Program-made: the position numbers and the translations under genes
Part shown: in pieces, positions 1 to 10,790 of the stretch
How positions within the stretch are numbered: position 1 is the stretch's first letter
Layout of the letters: every line of letters starts with the position of its first letter
NCBI GenBank assembly: GCA_922989275.2
Contig: OV277871.1
Location: 26,050,693 to 26,114,692, forward strand
Length of the DNA: 64,000 nucleotides
Reading direction: 5' to 3'
DNA from: Gari tellinella
Taxonomy: Eukaryota > Mollusca > Bivalvia > Cardiida > Psammobiidae
The notes under the pieces: model-generated
What the model saw: only the letters and a program-made list of their open reading frames with translations
Database searches by the model: none
What the model was told of the DNA's origin: nothing

Positions 1-228
1 TAAATCTTTGGATTTTTTCCCCAGTACATGGTAGCTTAAAGCAGGTTGAAAGTAAAACAGAATGCGTCTTAAGGTGCATTCTGCTTTACTTTCAACCTGC
101 TGTAAGCATCACATGTCTAAAAAACTAAAAACAGACTATGGGTAAAAGGTATAATTCGAAAGATTGCGCTTGAAAAATTGAACATTTTGAAATCTTAGGA
201 TTTTTTTTATCAATTTATGGCAGCCCTG
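1..228 (-). mobile_element. B2-family MITE, cut by window edge
   Basis: The right end reads ATGGCAGCCCTG, the inverted form of the CAGGGCTGCCAT terminus seen in five better copies. It contains core hairpin L (AAAGCAGGTTGAAAGTAAAA at about 39-58 and its mirror at about 85-106). The far end lies before base 1. No coding content. Confidence 0.75.
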
Positions 229-285
229 TATACTTATCTTTTGCAGTGTAACTGTAAAGAGTACACTTTATCTCTGCAAAGTGTG

Positions 286-334
286 AGCCAGATCAGAGGG
301 GTCCTTTAGAAGCCCTCTGATTAGGATCAGCATT
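286..334. repeat. Degenerate F-type hairpin core
   Basis: GATCAGAGGGGTCC and its near mirror AGCCCTCTGATTAGGATC form an imperfect hairpin of the F type (compare 4283-4342). The outer element is not recognisable. Confidence 0.45.
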
Positions 335-466
335 ATTTCAACACTAGTGTATTAAGAATGCATCTTCAAGTCACATGATTAGTTTTGTCATCACATAAAA
401 TAATACCCTGTGCTTAATTGGAGTTATACCTCACAGGAAACTAGCAAATCTCCAATTGTAGATACA

Positions 467-710
467 TACAGTGGAGAATCTGTTATTCTTTCCCGTTTAA
501 ACGCAAACGTACGCAAAGCACTAAAACGTAGAAAAGTACAACTTTTGGACAATTCTGATAATTCATGTTTATCTTGGTGGCAAACAGTTTGGAGCCTGAT
601 CAGACGCCGGGTTACCCAGCGTCTGATCTGGCTCCAAACTGTTTGCACTGTAAATAATAGTTTTAGCGTAAACGTGTTTATTGGGAAAAAATAACACATT
701 CTCCACTGTA
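467..710. mobile_element. Family A palindromic MITE
   Basis: Termini are TA-CAGTGGAGAATCTGTTATT and the mirrored ending CTCCACTG-TA. The flanking TA dinucleotides fit a mariner-type target duplication. Each arm runs about 110 bp and the centre is core K (TGATCAGACGCCGGGTTACC, with mirror). Two open frames of 94 and 117 codons here are just the two strands of the palindrome. Confidence 0.85.
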
Positions 711-737
711 CAACCTCCAAAGGATGAGTGTTTTGCA

Positions 738-918
738 TTAACCCCTTCACGGCCATGACGTCATCAATTTTAAACAATTGTCGTCTTTTTCAAATCTAAA
801 CTTGAGAATTAATGAGTGTCAAACAATTTGGATTCTGATCAGACGTTAACGTGGTGTTTGATCAGGATCCAAACTGTTTGCAAATAGCCATTGTACTCGG
901 GGTAAGGCAGTAAAGGCT
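738..918 (+). mobile_element. Family E MITE
   Basis: It starts at TTAACCCCTTCACGGCCATG with GACGTCATC, carries a core K hairpin around 820-880, and ends in a degraded GGTAAGGCAGTAAAGGC. The TTAA at the left end fits a TTAA-specific element. The right TTAA is lost. Confidence 0.6.
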
Positions 919-957
919 TTAGCAAATTTCCAGTTCAGAGGGGTACCCATTGTCACA

Positions 958-1167
958 AAGATTGTTTCTAGTATGGAATATAGCTAACCACTTAAAGCAG
1001 GTTGAACGTAAACTTAACAGTGCATTAAGACACATCCTACTTTCCTTTCAACCTGCTTTAAGCTATCATCTACTAGAATATAGAAATTATTCCTGATGAT
1101 ACATATTCATGAATACATTTTGGTTGTAGGAATAAATCTAAGGTGTATCTATAGTGAAAGGGCTTAA
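958..1167 (+). mobile_element. Degraded B1-family MITE
   Basis: The order matches B1 at 15649-15900: GTTTCTAGTATGGAATATAG, then core L (CTTAAAGCAGGTTGAACGTA and mirror), then ATTCATGAATAC and GTGAAAGGGCTTAA. The terminal motifs are mutated. Confidence 0.55.
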
Positions 1168-1283
1168 AATAAAGTAGGGTTTGAAACGGGACCATAGTTT
1201 ATGCCCAGTTAGGAGAGAATTACGGTATTCAGAGGTTCCAGTTTGGAGGTGTTCCAGTGTATGCATGTCTACAGTTGGCTTTG

Positions 1284-1341
1284 CAAACAGTTTGGATCTA
1301 GACCGGTAATGTCTGATCAGGATCCAAACTGGTATTGCTAT
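1284..1341. repeat. Core K hairpin, imperfect
   Basis: GCAAACAGTTTGGATCTAGA faces TCTGATCAGGATCCAAACTG around a short asymmetric loop. No outer termini recognised. Confidence 0.5.
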
Positions 1342-1576
1342 GTCTTCAGTCAAACTGCTTTATTTCTTCAAAAAAAAGACAAACAAGAAACATTATGAAA
1401 GCAGACGATATGATAATAGTGAAAGAGTTAAAATATATAATTATAACTAACTACTATTACTTTTTATTTCTCATTACATATAACATGTACACATGAGACA
1501 ATACAGTAATAAGAATCAGACACTGAATGTGGATGGGGAAAGTATGAGGAGAAGTACAATTGTGTCTATAATATAA

Positions 1577-1788
1577 TACAGTAAAACCTCGCTATTGCGA
1601 CCTTTAAAACGAAGGCTAATTGATTGTATAATAGACAGGTAACAACTTAAAGCAAGGTGACAGTGAAACAGAAAGCTCCTAAAGGAGCTTTCTGTTTCAC
1701 TGCCACCTTGCTTTAAGCGGTCACCTATCGTAAACAACCTAATAATTAACATAATTTAGTGGTCGTAATAGAGAGGTTTTGCTGTGTA
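1577..1788. mobile_element. Family C MITE (core L hairpin)
   Basis: The ends read TA-CAGTAAAACCTCGCTATTG and mirrored GTAATAGAGAGGTTTTGCTG. The centre is a core L variant with loop AGCTCCTAAAGGAGCT, in which the arms are almost perfectly complementary. TA flanks suggest mariner-type mobilisation. Confidence 0.75.
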
Positions 1789-1862
1789 TATATATATGGC
1801 ACTGGCAGCGAAATAATTAAAGGTCGTCTGATAGGAAGACTGGTCTGGAAATGTATACAGAT

Positions 1863-2109
1863 CTGGGACCCGTTTTACTAAACAACTTACGCACAATTTT
1901 TGCGTAAGTCAAAATAGTTTAACTCTTATTTTTCGATCATAAACGTTTGCAAACAGCAAATAGCCAGATCAGAGGACGCGCTTTTAGCGCGTCCTCTGAT
2001 CTGGCTATTTGCTGTTTGTAGCAAGTGATAATAAAAAATATAAACTAAAATTTAAAAATTTGACTTACGCAAAATTTTTGCGCAAGTAGTTTAGTAAAAC
2101 GGGCCCCAG
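1863..2109. mobile_element. GGGCCCG foldback element with K-like core
   Basis: The ends CTGGGACCCGTTTTACTAAA and TTTAGTAAAACGGGCCCCAG are inverted repeats. The next layer, ACTTACGCACAATTTTTGCG, is also mirrored. The centre is a hairpin beginning GCAAACAGCAAATAGCCAGA with GATCAGAGGACGCGC and its exact mirror. A relative lies at 41738-41956. Confidence 0.75.
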
Positions 2110-2690
2110 ATGCCTAGTAAACAACATAATTATTTGACATAGCTGCAAAATATTTATTTCCTTCGAAATCTTGTTGCCACAATTCAAATTGGCTGAAGTT
2201 TTTGTTGATCGAGCTTTCCCAATAGATTATTTTTCCATTGTACGGTGTTAGTCAGAGGACTGCTTGAAGCAAGCTGTTGTCTTGAAGAAGGAAATTTTTT
2301 AGAGATTGGTGTCATAAAATCTTTATTTACGTCTTTTCATTACTCGTACAATAAACATAATCATAATAAATCTAAATCCAAATTAGCTAAAATACGAACA
2401 TAGATAAATATACAATAAAATATTTAAATATCTCAATGTAATTCCTTCAATGAATCATAACAAATCGGGGATGGCATTACATGCCATATTGGACATGAAT
2501 AAAACATCACAGTATGATACAAAGAAGTCATTCCGCTGTAGATTTGACATTAGAATCTAGGCGCTAAACCTTAATAGTATAACTTGGTAATCAACAAAAT
2601 CTAGATATATTACTTGTATGTGCAGTTTATTCCCGGAACGCACCACGGATTTTCACTCTTTTTTCATTCATCCTTGAAATTTTTTATTGA
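2110..2690. other. No recognised feature
   Basis: AT-rich sequence without a credible coding frame, RNA gene or clear repeat. Confidence 0.5.
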
Positions 2691-2870
2691 CATTTCCAAT
2701 TAAGTCTAGTCCATTTTAAACTTTTTAGGTTTGATGTAAACAATAAACTGCAAAATGGCAAATTGTGCAGACCCTGGAAGTGGTCACAGACTCCACATGA
2801 GCCTTCTGATCAGGGTGTGCATTGTTTGTGTAGGACAAAACTACTCTTCACAGGCTGTTTGTAAATGACG
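2691..2870 (+). repeat. Degenerate F-family fragment
   Basis: AAGTCTAGTCCATTTTAAAC, AATAAACTGCAAAATGGC and a decayed core with CTTCTGATCAGGGTGTGC match the left half of the F element at 37844-38331 and the fragment at 7130-7320. Confidence 0.5.
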
Positions 2871-2896
2871 AATATACGCGTCGCTAGGATTGAATG

Positions 2897-3842
2897 TTTT
2901 AACTCATCACGCCATAGCCTGTTTCTAAATTTGAAGATATGTGACCGATTAAAGCAGGTTGAAAGTGTAGCAGACGGGGAGTTGCAGTATAAACCTCGGT
3001 AGTCAATGTTTGGAACTTTACTGGCATCTTGTATTCCACAAGTTACAGTAAAAGCCAGACAAGAGCATGCCACTCAGCATTGGAATATTGAAGACTGTTA
3101 ATGCCAGGCACTGATATCATATATCACGTTTATGTTGTTACATGAGTGTGCAGCAAGACATTAACACTTTTTATGCTGAAATGTTTATACGGATTTTATG
3201 AGATTGAAAAAAGACAAGTTTATGTTTATTTTTAAGGGTGTGTTGAGAGACTATTTTAGAAAAATGAAATTAAAACAAACAGCGTAGGCCCTGATCAGAG
3301 GGCTCCTTACGGAGCCCTCTGATCATGGTCTGCAATGTTTGTTAAAATATTAATATAGTTGTTACAGACAAAGAAAGGGTTAAGTGTGTGGGAATATCTA
3401 CATCATCAGCACTACATTGTGATAACACCTTTCATGTGTGATGAAAGAGAAACATGAAAACATTAACTGATGGCTGCGAATTGATGAACATTGTAGTCAA
3501 GTAAAAATATGCAATGTCATGCAGTCTTTAAGATAAATGCCAGTTTAACTCCACCAACGCTAACGATTGTCTTCTATCTGTAACAGTTTAAGTTTGCACT
3601 TTTCTAATAATAATGATAAGAGCAAACTGCAGTAAATAATATCGCACACAGAAAGGATATTCACATATCAACCATTTAACATAGAACAGCGTAATATAAT
3701 ACGAGACAAGACAAAATAAAAAGTGAAGGCTAACATGGTTGGTTTCAAACATATATGGTATTTAAGGACATTTATAATTAAGCTACACAAATGAGCGACA
3801 AATACTTGAGAGCACTGAAGATGGTTTCAAACTGAAATACAG
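2897..3842 (+). repeat. Tandem duplication, unit 1
   Basis: This unit matches 3868-4462 followed by 5782-6225. Shared landmarks in order are CACGCCAT-GCCTGTTTCTA, TGCCAGGCACTGATATCATA, an F-type hairpin (3285-3345), CTACATCATCAGCACTACAT, and TAACTGATGGCTGC. The two units differ by scattered substitutions and small indels, so the duplication is not recent. Confidence 0.75.
3285..3345. repeat. F-type hairpin core
   Basis: CCCTGATCAGAGGGCTCCTT faces ACGGAGCCCTCTGATCATGG. The flanks ACAAACAG and CAATGTTTG continue the stem. It belongs to duplication unit 1. Confidence 0.7.
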
Positions 3843-4281
3843 AGGTATGGAGTGAAAATTTTACTAAAAGTGAAACTTGTCACGCCATTGCCTGTTTCTA
3901 CTGTGACCGCTTAAAGCAGATTGAAAGAAAAGTAGAATGTTTTCAGAATATCGGACGAGGAGTTGCAGTTTAAACCTCAACAGCCAATGTTTGAGCCTTA
4001 ACGGCATCTTGGTATTCCGCAAGTTATAATACAAGTCAGACAATAGCATGCCAGTCAGCACTGGAATATTGAAGACTCTTAATGCCAGGCACTGATATCA
4101 TATATCACGTTTATAACTTATTTTTTATGTATGCTGTTACTGTGTGTGCAGCAAGACATTAACACTTTTTTTATCTGAAATGTTCATACCGACTTTTATC
4201 AGATTGAAAAATGACAAGTCTATGTTTATTTTTAGGAGAGTGTTTAGAAACTATTTTGAAAACGAAATTAAAACAAACATT

Positions 4282-4343
4282 GTAGACCCTGATCAGAGGG
4301 CTCCTTACGGAGCCCTCTGATCAGGGTCTACAATGTTTGTAAA
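4282..4343. repeat. F-type hairpin core, near perfect
   Basis: ACAAACATTGTAGACCCTGA, then TCAGAGGGCTCC, a TTAC loop, and a full mirror ending ACAATGTTTG. It corresponds to 3285-3345 of unit 1, with both arms kept complementary. Confidence 0.8.
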
Positions 4344-4462
4344 ATATTAAATTAGTTGTTACAAGCAAAGACAGTGTTAAATGTATGGATATATCTACAT
4401 CATCAGCACTACATTGTGATAACACCTTTCATGTGTGATGAAAGAGAAACATGAAAACATTA

Positions 4463-4612
4463 TATAAATATCACATCTCACAGAGGGTGAGAGAACGGAT
4501 TGGTCACCCGAGGCAAGTAATGTCAACCGAGGCGTCGAGCCGAGGTTGACATTTACTGGTCGAGGGTGACCAATCCGTTCTCTCACCCTCTGTGAGATGT
4601 GATATTTATTTT
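4463..4612. repeat. Large foldback palindrome
   Basis: ATATCACATCTCACAGAGGG-TGAGAGAACGGATTGG is mirrored by CCAATCCGTTCTCTCACCCT-CTGTGAGATGTGATAT. The centre lies near 4537 and the arms are about 70 bp. It marks the left edge of the sequence that splits duplication unit 2. Confidence 0.8.
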
Positions 4613-4820
4613 ATTATACCGAACAAAAATATAGATCTAATTACCACTGTTTTCAATACAGAACAACGATCTCGAATACATGTACTAAGTATCGGAACTA
4701 TTTTATTTTTATTACTCTAAACAAATAGCGGATAAGTTATTTTTTAAATAAACACAATAAATAGATTTGCTAACCATTTGGTATCCACAAAAAAAACAAA
4801 TTTATTTAAAAAAAAAAATT

Positions 4821-4891
4821 TGGTCCGATCGGGAATCGAACTCGGACCGCCGTGGGCAGAGCCGACGATCTAACCGTTACACCACGGGGAC
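4821..4891 (-). tRNA. tRNA-like sequence, probable pseudogene or SINE head
   Basis: On the minus strand it begins GTCCCCGTGGTGTAACGG and ends in GAGTTCGATTCCC-GATCGGACCA. Good A-box (TGGTGTAACGG) and B-box (GTTCGATTCC) promoter elements are present, followed by a run of 11 T. The acceptor and anticodon stems pair poorly, so it is probably not a working tRNA. Confidence 0.45.
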
Positions 4892-5447
4892 AGATTACTC
4901 CAGAACAATTTCAAATTGCAAGCAACAAACCTTAATTCTGAAAAAATATTGCCAACAAAAAGTTTACAAACACATATCCATTCGTTATTTGTATTCTCAT
5001 ATAGCTCTACGCTGTTATAGGCCAATTCTACAATCGTCTCCAATTATGTCTTCTACTTTTAGCAATACGGCACTCTAGCAACAAGTTGACAGATACTTTA
5101 GGTAGGCTAATAGACAAAGCAGAATGTCAGATTGAGTAACAAATTTCGACATAAATATTGAACAAGATGCAGAGTTTGAATCCATAAGAAGTTAGAAAAG
5201 AAACTTCTACAAAATAATGAACGACCTTGATTAGCAACGCGAAAACTGGTGACACTTTGCAGTCGATTGTTTTGAAATCTTATCGCATGAGATGAAGCGT
5301 AAAGTATGGTCCATTTGATTTCGATTGTATAACTTTTCAAATTTGAATCGACTCACTTTTCCAGTTCATTGCCGTTACTTCACTAGAAGCGTTTTGATTC
5401 TTCCTTTTTTCTGAACTGCTCAGGCGTACTAAAACCCGGTCCGAATA

Positions 5448-5652
5448 CAGGGCTGCCATAAATTGATCATGAAAAATCTCATGAAAGATTTCCAAATTTT
5501 CATTTTTCAAGTGTGATTACATAAAGCAGGTTGAAAGTAAAACGGAATGCGACTAAGGGCACATTCTACTTTACTTTCAGCCTGTTTGAAGTTGTCATCT
5601 GCTGGGATAAAATTTAGAAAATTTCGGAAAATCCGGAGTTATGGCAGCCCTG
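5448..5652 (+). mobile_element. B2-family MITE
   Basis: CAGGGCTGCCATAAATTGAT at the left and TTATGGCAGCCCTG at the right are inverted termini. Core L occupies the centre (AAAGCAGGTTGAAAGTAAAA and mirror). No clear flanking duplication. It lies inside the sequence that splits duplication unit 2. Confidence 0.8.
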
Positions 5653-6225
5653 TGGACATGCGGGCCGATTGGTGGTGTTATGCGGGCCGTTTGTTGATGT
5701 TAGCCAGGTAACATTACGGATTTTCACCTTCTGACGTCACATTAGGCTATATAGTAGATAAATCGAGTGAGGTATAATAATAACTGATGGCTGCAAATTG
5801 ATGAACATTGTAGTCGAGTAACAGGCTAAACTTTGGCAGAATATGCAATGTCATGGAGTTTTTAAGAAAAGTGCCAGCTTAACTCTCCCACCGCTAACAA
5901 TTTGCTTCTCTCTGCAACAATTTAGTTTGCACTGTTCTAATAATAATAAGAGAAAAGGAAACACGAAAATATTACCCACATAACGCATATTTACCAATCA
6001 ACCATCTGATATATAATGATAATAATAATAATGATACTAACGTCTTTATTTCATGTGGATTACATAGTTTGGAATAAAAAACAATTTTTAAAATGGTCTA
6101 CAAACAAAATCATTTATATCATGTACATAACATAACACGAGGTTAGACAATAGAAAAGTGACGGCTAACATTGTTGGTGGCAAACGTATTTGGTCTTGAA
6201 CAGCAATAATAATCAAGGTACAAAA

Positions 6226-6700
6226 AAGGAGTGTCATCGATTAGTAAAAATATATATTGTGATGGACACGTCTACATGTATAAATAGCAGCAACAAGCGA
6301 ACCAAATTCGTGTCCAGATGGTGCGTTATAGTTAATAATTTCGTCGATATGTAGACAAAATACTGCATACTACTCCGCAACGTGTGCTACAACGTGAACA
6401 AGAATTAATACCTTAAACCAGAACTGATTTTCTTCTAAAAAATCAAAATAGGGCCAGCAGAACAATTAAGTTTGTATCCTAAAGTTGGCGTTTCATCTTT
6501 AGTAGCTCACTGTTTGCAATGCAATCTGCCGTTTCAGTACGTAGACACATTTACTGTTGAAATTGCATATGTTATGTTTGTATGGAAGGGTATTATGGCT
6601 ATTATGGTAACTGGACAGAAATGCAACATAAGTGTTTCACCAATTATTATTAACGATATGACAAGTTTTGTTGAAGTAGAGCGAGAGTGATCAGGATAAA
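6226..6700. other. No recognised feature
   Basis: AT-rich unique-looking sequence. The 72-codon frame at 6472-6690 has no recognised domain and no supporting context. Confidence 0.4.
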
Positions 6701-6827
6701 ACATGGTTGACACTCATTTCAATATTTCATAAGTAAAAAACCCTAAATTTTGAAATTGAGAAATAAAAGCAGACGACAATTCTTTAAAATGTATGACGTC
6801 GTGGCAGTGAAGGGTTTGAGTAGACGA
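6701..6827 (+). repeat. E-family right half
   Basis: TTGACACTCATTTCAATATT, GAAATAAAAGCAGACGACAA and GACGTCGTGGCAGTGAAGGG follow the order of the right half of E elements (compare 21490-21603). The left half and core are missing. Confidence 0.6.
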
Positions 6828-7129
6828 GGAAGAAGCGGGGCATTGGTAAATTTCTTTGATACAATGGATACATGTAGGCCTACTCAGGATTCGCTTGCCA
6901 CTCGTTTCTTTTGACCTCGGAGTCTTTAGATATTTGAAATGTTTCTTGAAAGTTTAATTCCGTCTCAGATGAAGATTGACCTAAATTTGATTTGCCTGGT
7001 TGAGGCTCGTTTATGATTGATGAAAATCAAATCTCGAGTTAATCGAGCAGCCGTGGGAACGATTTCTGTGATAGAAACTCAATTTCCGCGCGATGACAAA
7101 GTTATGCATAAAAATGACATTCGCCGATG

Positions 7130-7325
7130 ATTTATTAAATTACAAGTCAAATCCACTCTTTCAAACCCTGAAGCATTTAATGGACAATTCCGATTTTCAA
7201 TTGAGTCTAGTCCATTTGTCCATTTTAACTCTTTAAGGTTGATTTTAACAATATACTGCAAAACGGCAAACAGTTAAGACCCAGATCACTGTTTGCATAT
7301 GGCAAGTGTACTCTTCAAAGGCACT
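7130..7325 (+). repeat. F-family fragment
   Basis: ACTCTTTCAAACCCTGAAGC, then GGACAATTCCGATTTTCAAT-TGAGTCTAGTCC, and a decayed core (GGCAAACAGTTAAGACCCAG and CACTGTTTGC) match the left part of 37844-38331. Confidence 0.55.
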
Positions 7326-7373
7326 CATTGGCCGGATTGAAAATGCCGTCCGTCCGTCTGTCTGTCCGTCCGT

Positions 7374-8185
7374 CCTCACTTTGGTTGACCTTTTTGTTAG
7401 TGTCAGTTTTAGCCAAAGCTTAAGTCCTACAGCAACCAAATTTGGCATGTACAGTTGTAGTGAGGTCATCATCACATACCGTGGGTAACTAGGTCACTGT
7501 AACCTAGATTTCACGGTCAAATGACTTAGAGAGTTCTTTCAACTTTCAACTTTTATTTACATATGCATAAGTCCCACGGATAGTGAGAAACATTAGCATT
7601 ATAATTATAACTCAAAGTAACATTGAACAACAAAAGTAAACAATATAAGGGAAAACGGCTACACATAGTTTTATACCAGGGCTCCAGATAAGAGGAAGTA
7701 AACTGAACAACTTGGTTAACCTTTTCGTTTGCGTCTTGGTTTACCTTTTTGTAAGTGTCAGTTTAAGTCAAAGTTTAAGTCCTACAGCAACCAAATTTGG
7801 CATGTACAGTTGTAGTGAGGTCATCATCACATGCCGTGGGTAACTAGGTCACTGTGACCTAGATTTCACGGTCCAATGACTTAGAGAATTCTTGGTTAAC
7901 CTTTTCGTTGCGCTTTGGTTTACCTTTTTGTTAGTGTCAGTTTTAGCCAAAGCTTGAGTCCTACAGCAACCAAATTTGGCATGTACAGTTGTAGTGAGGT
8001 CATCATCACATGCCGTGGGTAAATAGGCCACTGTGACCTAGATTTCACGGTCCAATTACTTAGAGAATTCTTGGTTAACCTTTTGGTTTGCATCTTGGTT
8101 TACCTATTTGTAAGTCCTACAGCAACCAAATTTAGCATGTACAGTTGTAGTGAGGTCATCATCACATGCCATGGGTAACTATATT
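7374..8185 (+). repeat. Tandem array, ~175-bp units, interrupted
   Basis: Four units share CTTGGTT-ACC, GTCCTACAGCAACCAAATTT, GGCATGTACAGTTGTAGTGA and CACTGTGACCTAGATTTCAC. Units begin near 7374, 7712, 7891 and 8070, and the last is shortened. The first and second are separated by a foreign insert at about 7541-7711. A run of CCGTCCGTCTGTCTGTCC precedes the array. Confidence 0.8.
7541..7711 (-). mobile_element. Insertion in tandem array, related to 40620-40805
   Basis: On the minus strand it ends with GCATATGTAAATAAAAGTTG, and it shares GGGCTCCAGATAAGAGGAAG and TACCAGGGCTCCAG with the CAGGGCTCCAGATAAG family. The same sequence runs in the opposite direction at 40620-40805. It falls between GAGAGTTCTT and CTTGGTTAACC, which are contiguous (GAGAATTCTTGGTTAACC) in the next unit. 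Confidence 0.6.
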
Positions 8186-8441
8186 ATATTATATGCAAAG
8201 CAAAAGTGCAGACAATCCGGCCATACCGACATTGGCGGTTTCTCGTTTTGTTAATGACGAGGAAACTCGTGTCTAGGGTTGAATGCGTTCATTCTGCATG
8301 CGCGATTCCGGACGGAAACGACAAAAAGAATAAAATAAGAAATGATTTTTGCTTAGTAAATATAAGGTGGTGAAGATTTCCTACCCCAAAAAACACATAC
8401 TCTCTCTTCATAACTAGACCTAAAGTAACGTAAATAATTTG

Positions 8442-8800
8442 TACAGTGTTCCATCCCTACAACGGCCCTCCAAACAAAGACTCCTCCTTTCAACAACCCT
8501 TGCCACAGTTCCCTTTACAGGACTATTATATCAAATACTTTTACTGCTGCAATGCCGTCTGCTTTAAGTTGTCGTTTGCTGTTTTTCTCGAAGTTACATA
8601 TAAGTGGACATTTTGATAGGATTTATATAATACCGAGAAACAAACAGATTGAATCCATAGCAAATGCTGCGTTCACGGCGTCTGATCTGGATTCGAGCTG
8701 TTTACACACGTAAGCTAATTTCCCTCTCTATAGCGACTTCCGAACAATGCTCACACTCTAATTTGTCTCCCATTGGGTATCCTTGTAGAGAGGGTAGTAT
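8442..8800 (+). mobile_element. Family D MITE
   Basis: It starts TA-CAGTGTTCCATCCCTACAA, follows with CAACGGCCCTCC, and ends in TCTCCCATTGGGTATCCTTG-TAGAGAGGGTAGTAT, the decayed mirror of the left end. The internal core K is only partly preserved (GGCGTCTGATCTGGATTCGA). Confidence 0.65.
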
Positions 8801-8805
8801 TGCAA

Positions 8806-8925
8806 GCACGCGGCGTCTTATCAGAATCAAAACTGTTTGACAATCATATCAATATATCTTAAGTCAAACTACCTCAAATGACAATTGTTTAAAATAAATG
8901 ACGTCATGGCAGTGAAGGGGTTATA
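8806..8925 (+). repeat. E-family right half
   Basis: Half a core K (CGGCGTCTTATCAGAATC) followed by GACAATTGTTTAAAATAAAT and GACGTCATGGCAGTGAAGGG. It abuts the D element at 8442-8800. Confidence 0.55.
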
Positions 8926-9361
8926 CCGTTCCACCGCAAAATTTTGCCGTCTGGTATTGTGATCTGTACTTTTGTTTCAAATAGTTTAAGCATATATTTT
9001 GCCCAATGTTTGTACAAAAAGTGCATATAACAATTCAATTCAAATGGTCAAATGGTAATATCATACATACAATATATGGGCAAAAGGGTCGGGTTACACG
9101 TTCTTCCAATGTTAGTTTAACAGTCCTCCCATTCTAATAAGTTTACATTATAGGTGGCTGTTTGTATGCAATACTTTCGTGTATAATTTGCTAAAGGACA
9201 ATAAAGATTAACAATGGAAAGGAAAAAGCAATGCATTGAAATAGTATGATACATTCGAGAAAGGGACAACTACAAGAACTCATTTTGAGTTAAAGATTTA
9301 ATCTTAAGAATTTTGTTTCATACATTTTGTATCTATATTTACATAAATATCGAAATTATTG

Positions 9362-9572
9362 TCAAACAGGTTTGGATTCTGACGCGTTGTCTAATCTTGG
9401 GCAAAACTATTGAAAAAAAAAATAGTGACGTCGCGATCGGCGGGTAATTAATAAAAGTATCAACCATTTGCTCTATATTGTTTGATTCAGTATTTAAAAC
9501 GGGGCATTTTATCAGGATCCAAGCTGTTTGCAAATAACCATTGTACTCGGGGGAAGGCGGTGAATGGATTTA
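9362..9572 (-). repeat. E-family element with foreign middle
   Basis: GTCAAACAGGTTTGGATTCT opens the core and TTATCAGGATCCAAGCTGTT-TGCAAATAACC closes it, but about 90 bp of unrelated sequence lies between. It ends in GGGGGAAGGCGGTGAATGG. Confidence 0.45.
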
Positions 9573-10060
9573 CCTGAACCATTTACCACATTGCATGTTT
9601 CTTCGTTTTGAAAATACACTGTAGGTTCCAACTTAACAATACTCATTTGCACATTAATGACTCCATAAAATGGAACTATTTTCTTTTGTGGAAGATTTGA
9701 CCATAATGCGTAAAAAGGCGTATTTCTGGGGTACAGGGTTCAAAACACTGATATATCGCCAATGGAACAGCCATCCATTACAGATGTTCGACGATATATT
9801 CATTGGCTTGCCACGAATATTCCCGTGTGTCTAAACTATAAAAGATTCAACACGGGGTGTAATAAATACAATTTTGATTTTATCATATCAATTTTCACAA
9901 ACAATTTTGATTTGTTTTAAATCATTCCAGTTCGCTTGATATATCAATGAGACATAAAGGCGTCACAGCGTCTGCGTTAAATCTCCTTGAGGAGTGGAAT
10001 GCAATTTAAAATAGTGATATTGTTTTGATCAAACTGGTTCTGAAGTATAAATATATCAAT
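9573..10060. other. No recognised feature
   Basis: AT-rich sequence, no credible coding or repeat assignment. Confidence 0.4.
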
Positions 10061-10074
10061 AGTGTCAAAACTCG

Positions 10075-10260
10075 ATAATTCGAACTCACGTTAGTTCGAA
10101 CATACCACTATTTTAAAGTTAAAACGTGGCTAAGCCACGTTTTAACTTTGAAATACGGATATATTTTACTTGTAAGCGAGATCGAGTTGTCAGAGTTAAA
10201 CTATAAAAATACTGTTAAGGTCGATTTAAGCGAGTTTGACGTGTAGAGAATTTCGACTGT
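10075..10260. repeat. Foldback fragment with TTCGAACT motifs
   Basis: Around a perfect hairpin (AAGTTAAAACGTGGCTAAGC and mirror, 10116-10150) lie ATTCGAACTCACGTTAGTTC and GATTTAAGCGAGTTTGAC. Related TTCGAACTCGCTT sequence is at 39411-39460 and 45650-45700. Confidence 0.5.
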
Positions 10261-10385
10261 ATATGGTTCAAATTCGAATTCCGACAAATAAAACCGTTCT
10301 GCAGACGGATGAAGAATTCCCTGCATTGAAATCTGACCGCAATCGCCAAATTCAGACTTCCTATAGGGACCCTGCCTCGCATGTA

Positions 10386-10435
10386 CAGTGGGGAATACGT
10401 TATTCTGTTCCTTTTAAACGAAACTAAACACAATA
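10386..10435 (+). repeat. Family A terminal fragment
   Basis: TACAGTGGGGAATACGTTAT-TCTGTTCCTTTTAAACG matches the left 45 bp of family A. The remainder is absent. Confidence 0.5.
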
Positions 10436-10639
10436 CAGTTAAATGCAGAAAACGGCTGTTTTTTAATTAGATTATCCATTTTATTCTTAATTGCAAGCAA
10501 TAAGGAACGTCGACATGCATTTTATTTAACATTAGACTTTCAAATGGTGTATGGCAATGTTAACATCCTATAGCGTCGAGCAACTCGTCATTTACAAATA
10601 GTGCATCTGTGAATAGTAAACTTGTCATATACAAACGGT

Positions 10640-10697
10640 GTAGACCATGATAACAAAGCTAAAGGGACCCTCTGGTCAGGGTGTGCGCTGTTTGTTA
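10640..10697. repeat. Degenerate F-type core
   Basis: CAAACGGTGTAGACCATGAT faces GACCCTCTGGTCAGGGTGTG-CGCTGTTTG. The left arm is decayed. Confidence 0.45.
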
Positions 10698-10790
10698 ATT
10701 TTTAGTATATTGTGAAAAAATCAACCCTATAAAATTATAGTAAAAATGGATCAGGCTCAGTCGTACATTTGTTTCTACTCTATTAATGAG

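Larger units (their letters stand above)
3868..6225 (+). repeat. Tandem duplication, unit 2, split by an insertion
   Basis: Positions 3868-4462 match the first two thirds of unit 1, and 5782-6225 match the last third, starting at TAACTGATGGCTGCAAATTG. About 1.32 kb (4463-5781) lies between and has no counterpart in unit 1. Confidence 0.7.

Noticed and set aside
424..777. Open frames of 94-117 codons (and similar ones at 24563, 35724, 47009, 51738)
   Set aside because: They share a TVWSQIRRRVTRRLIRLQTVC-like peptide because they translate the same family A palindrome, and both strands are open. No evidence of coding selection.
4821..4891. Functional tRNA gene
   Set aside because: Promoter boxes are good but acceptor and anticodon stems do not pair by eye; reported only as tRNA-like.
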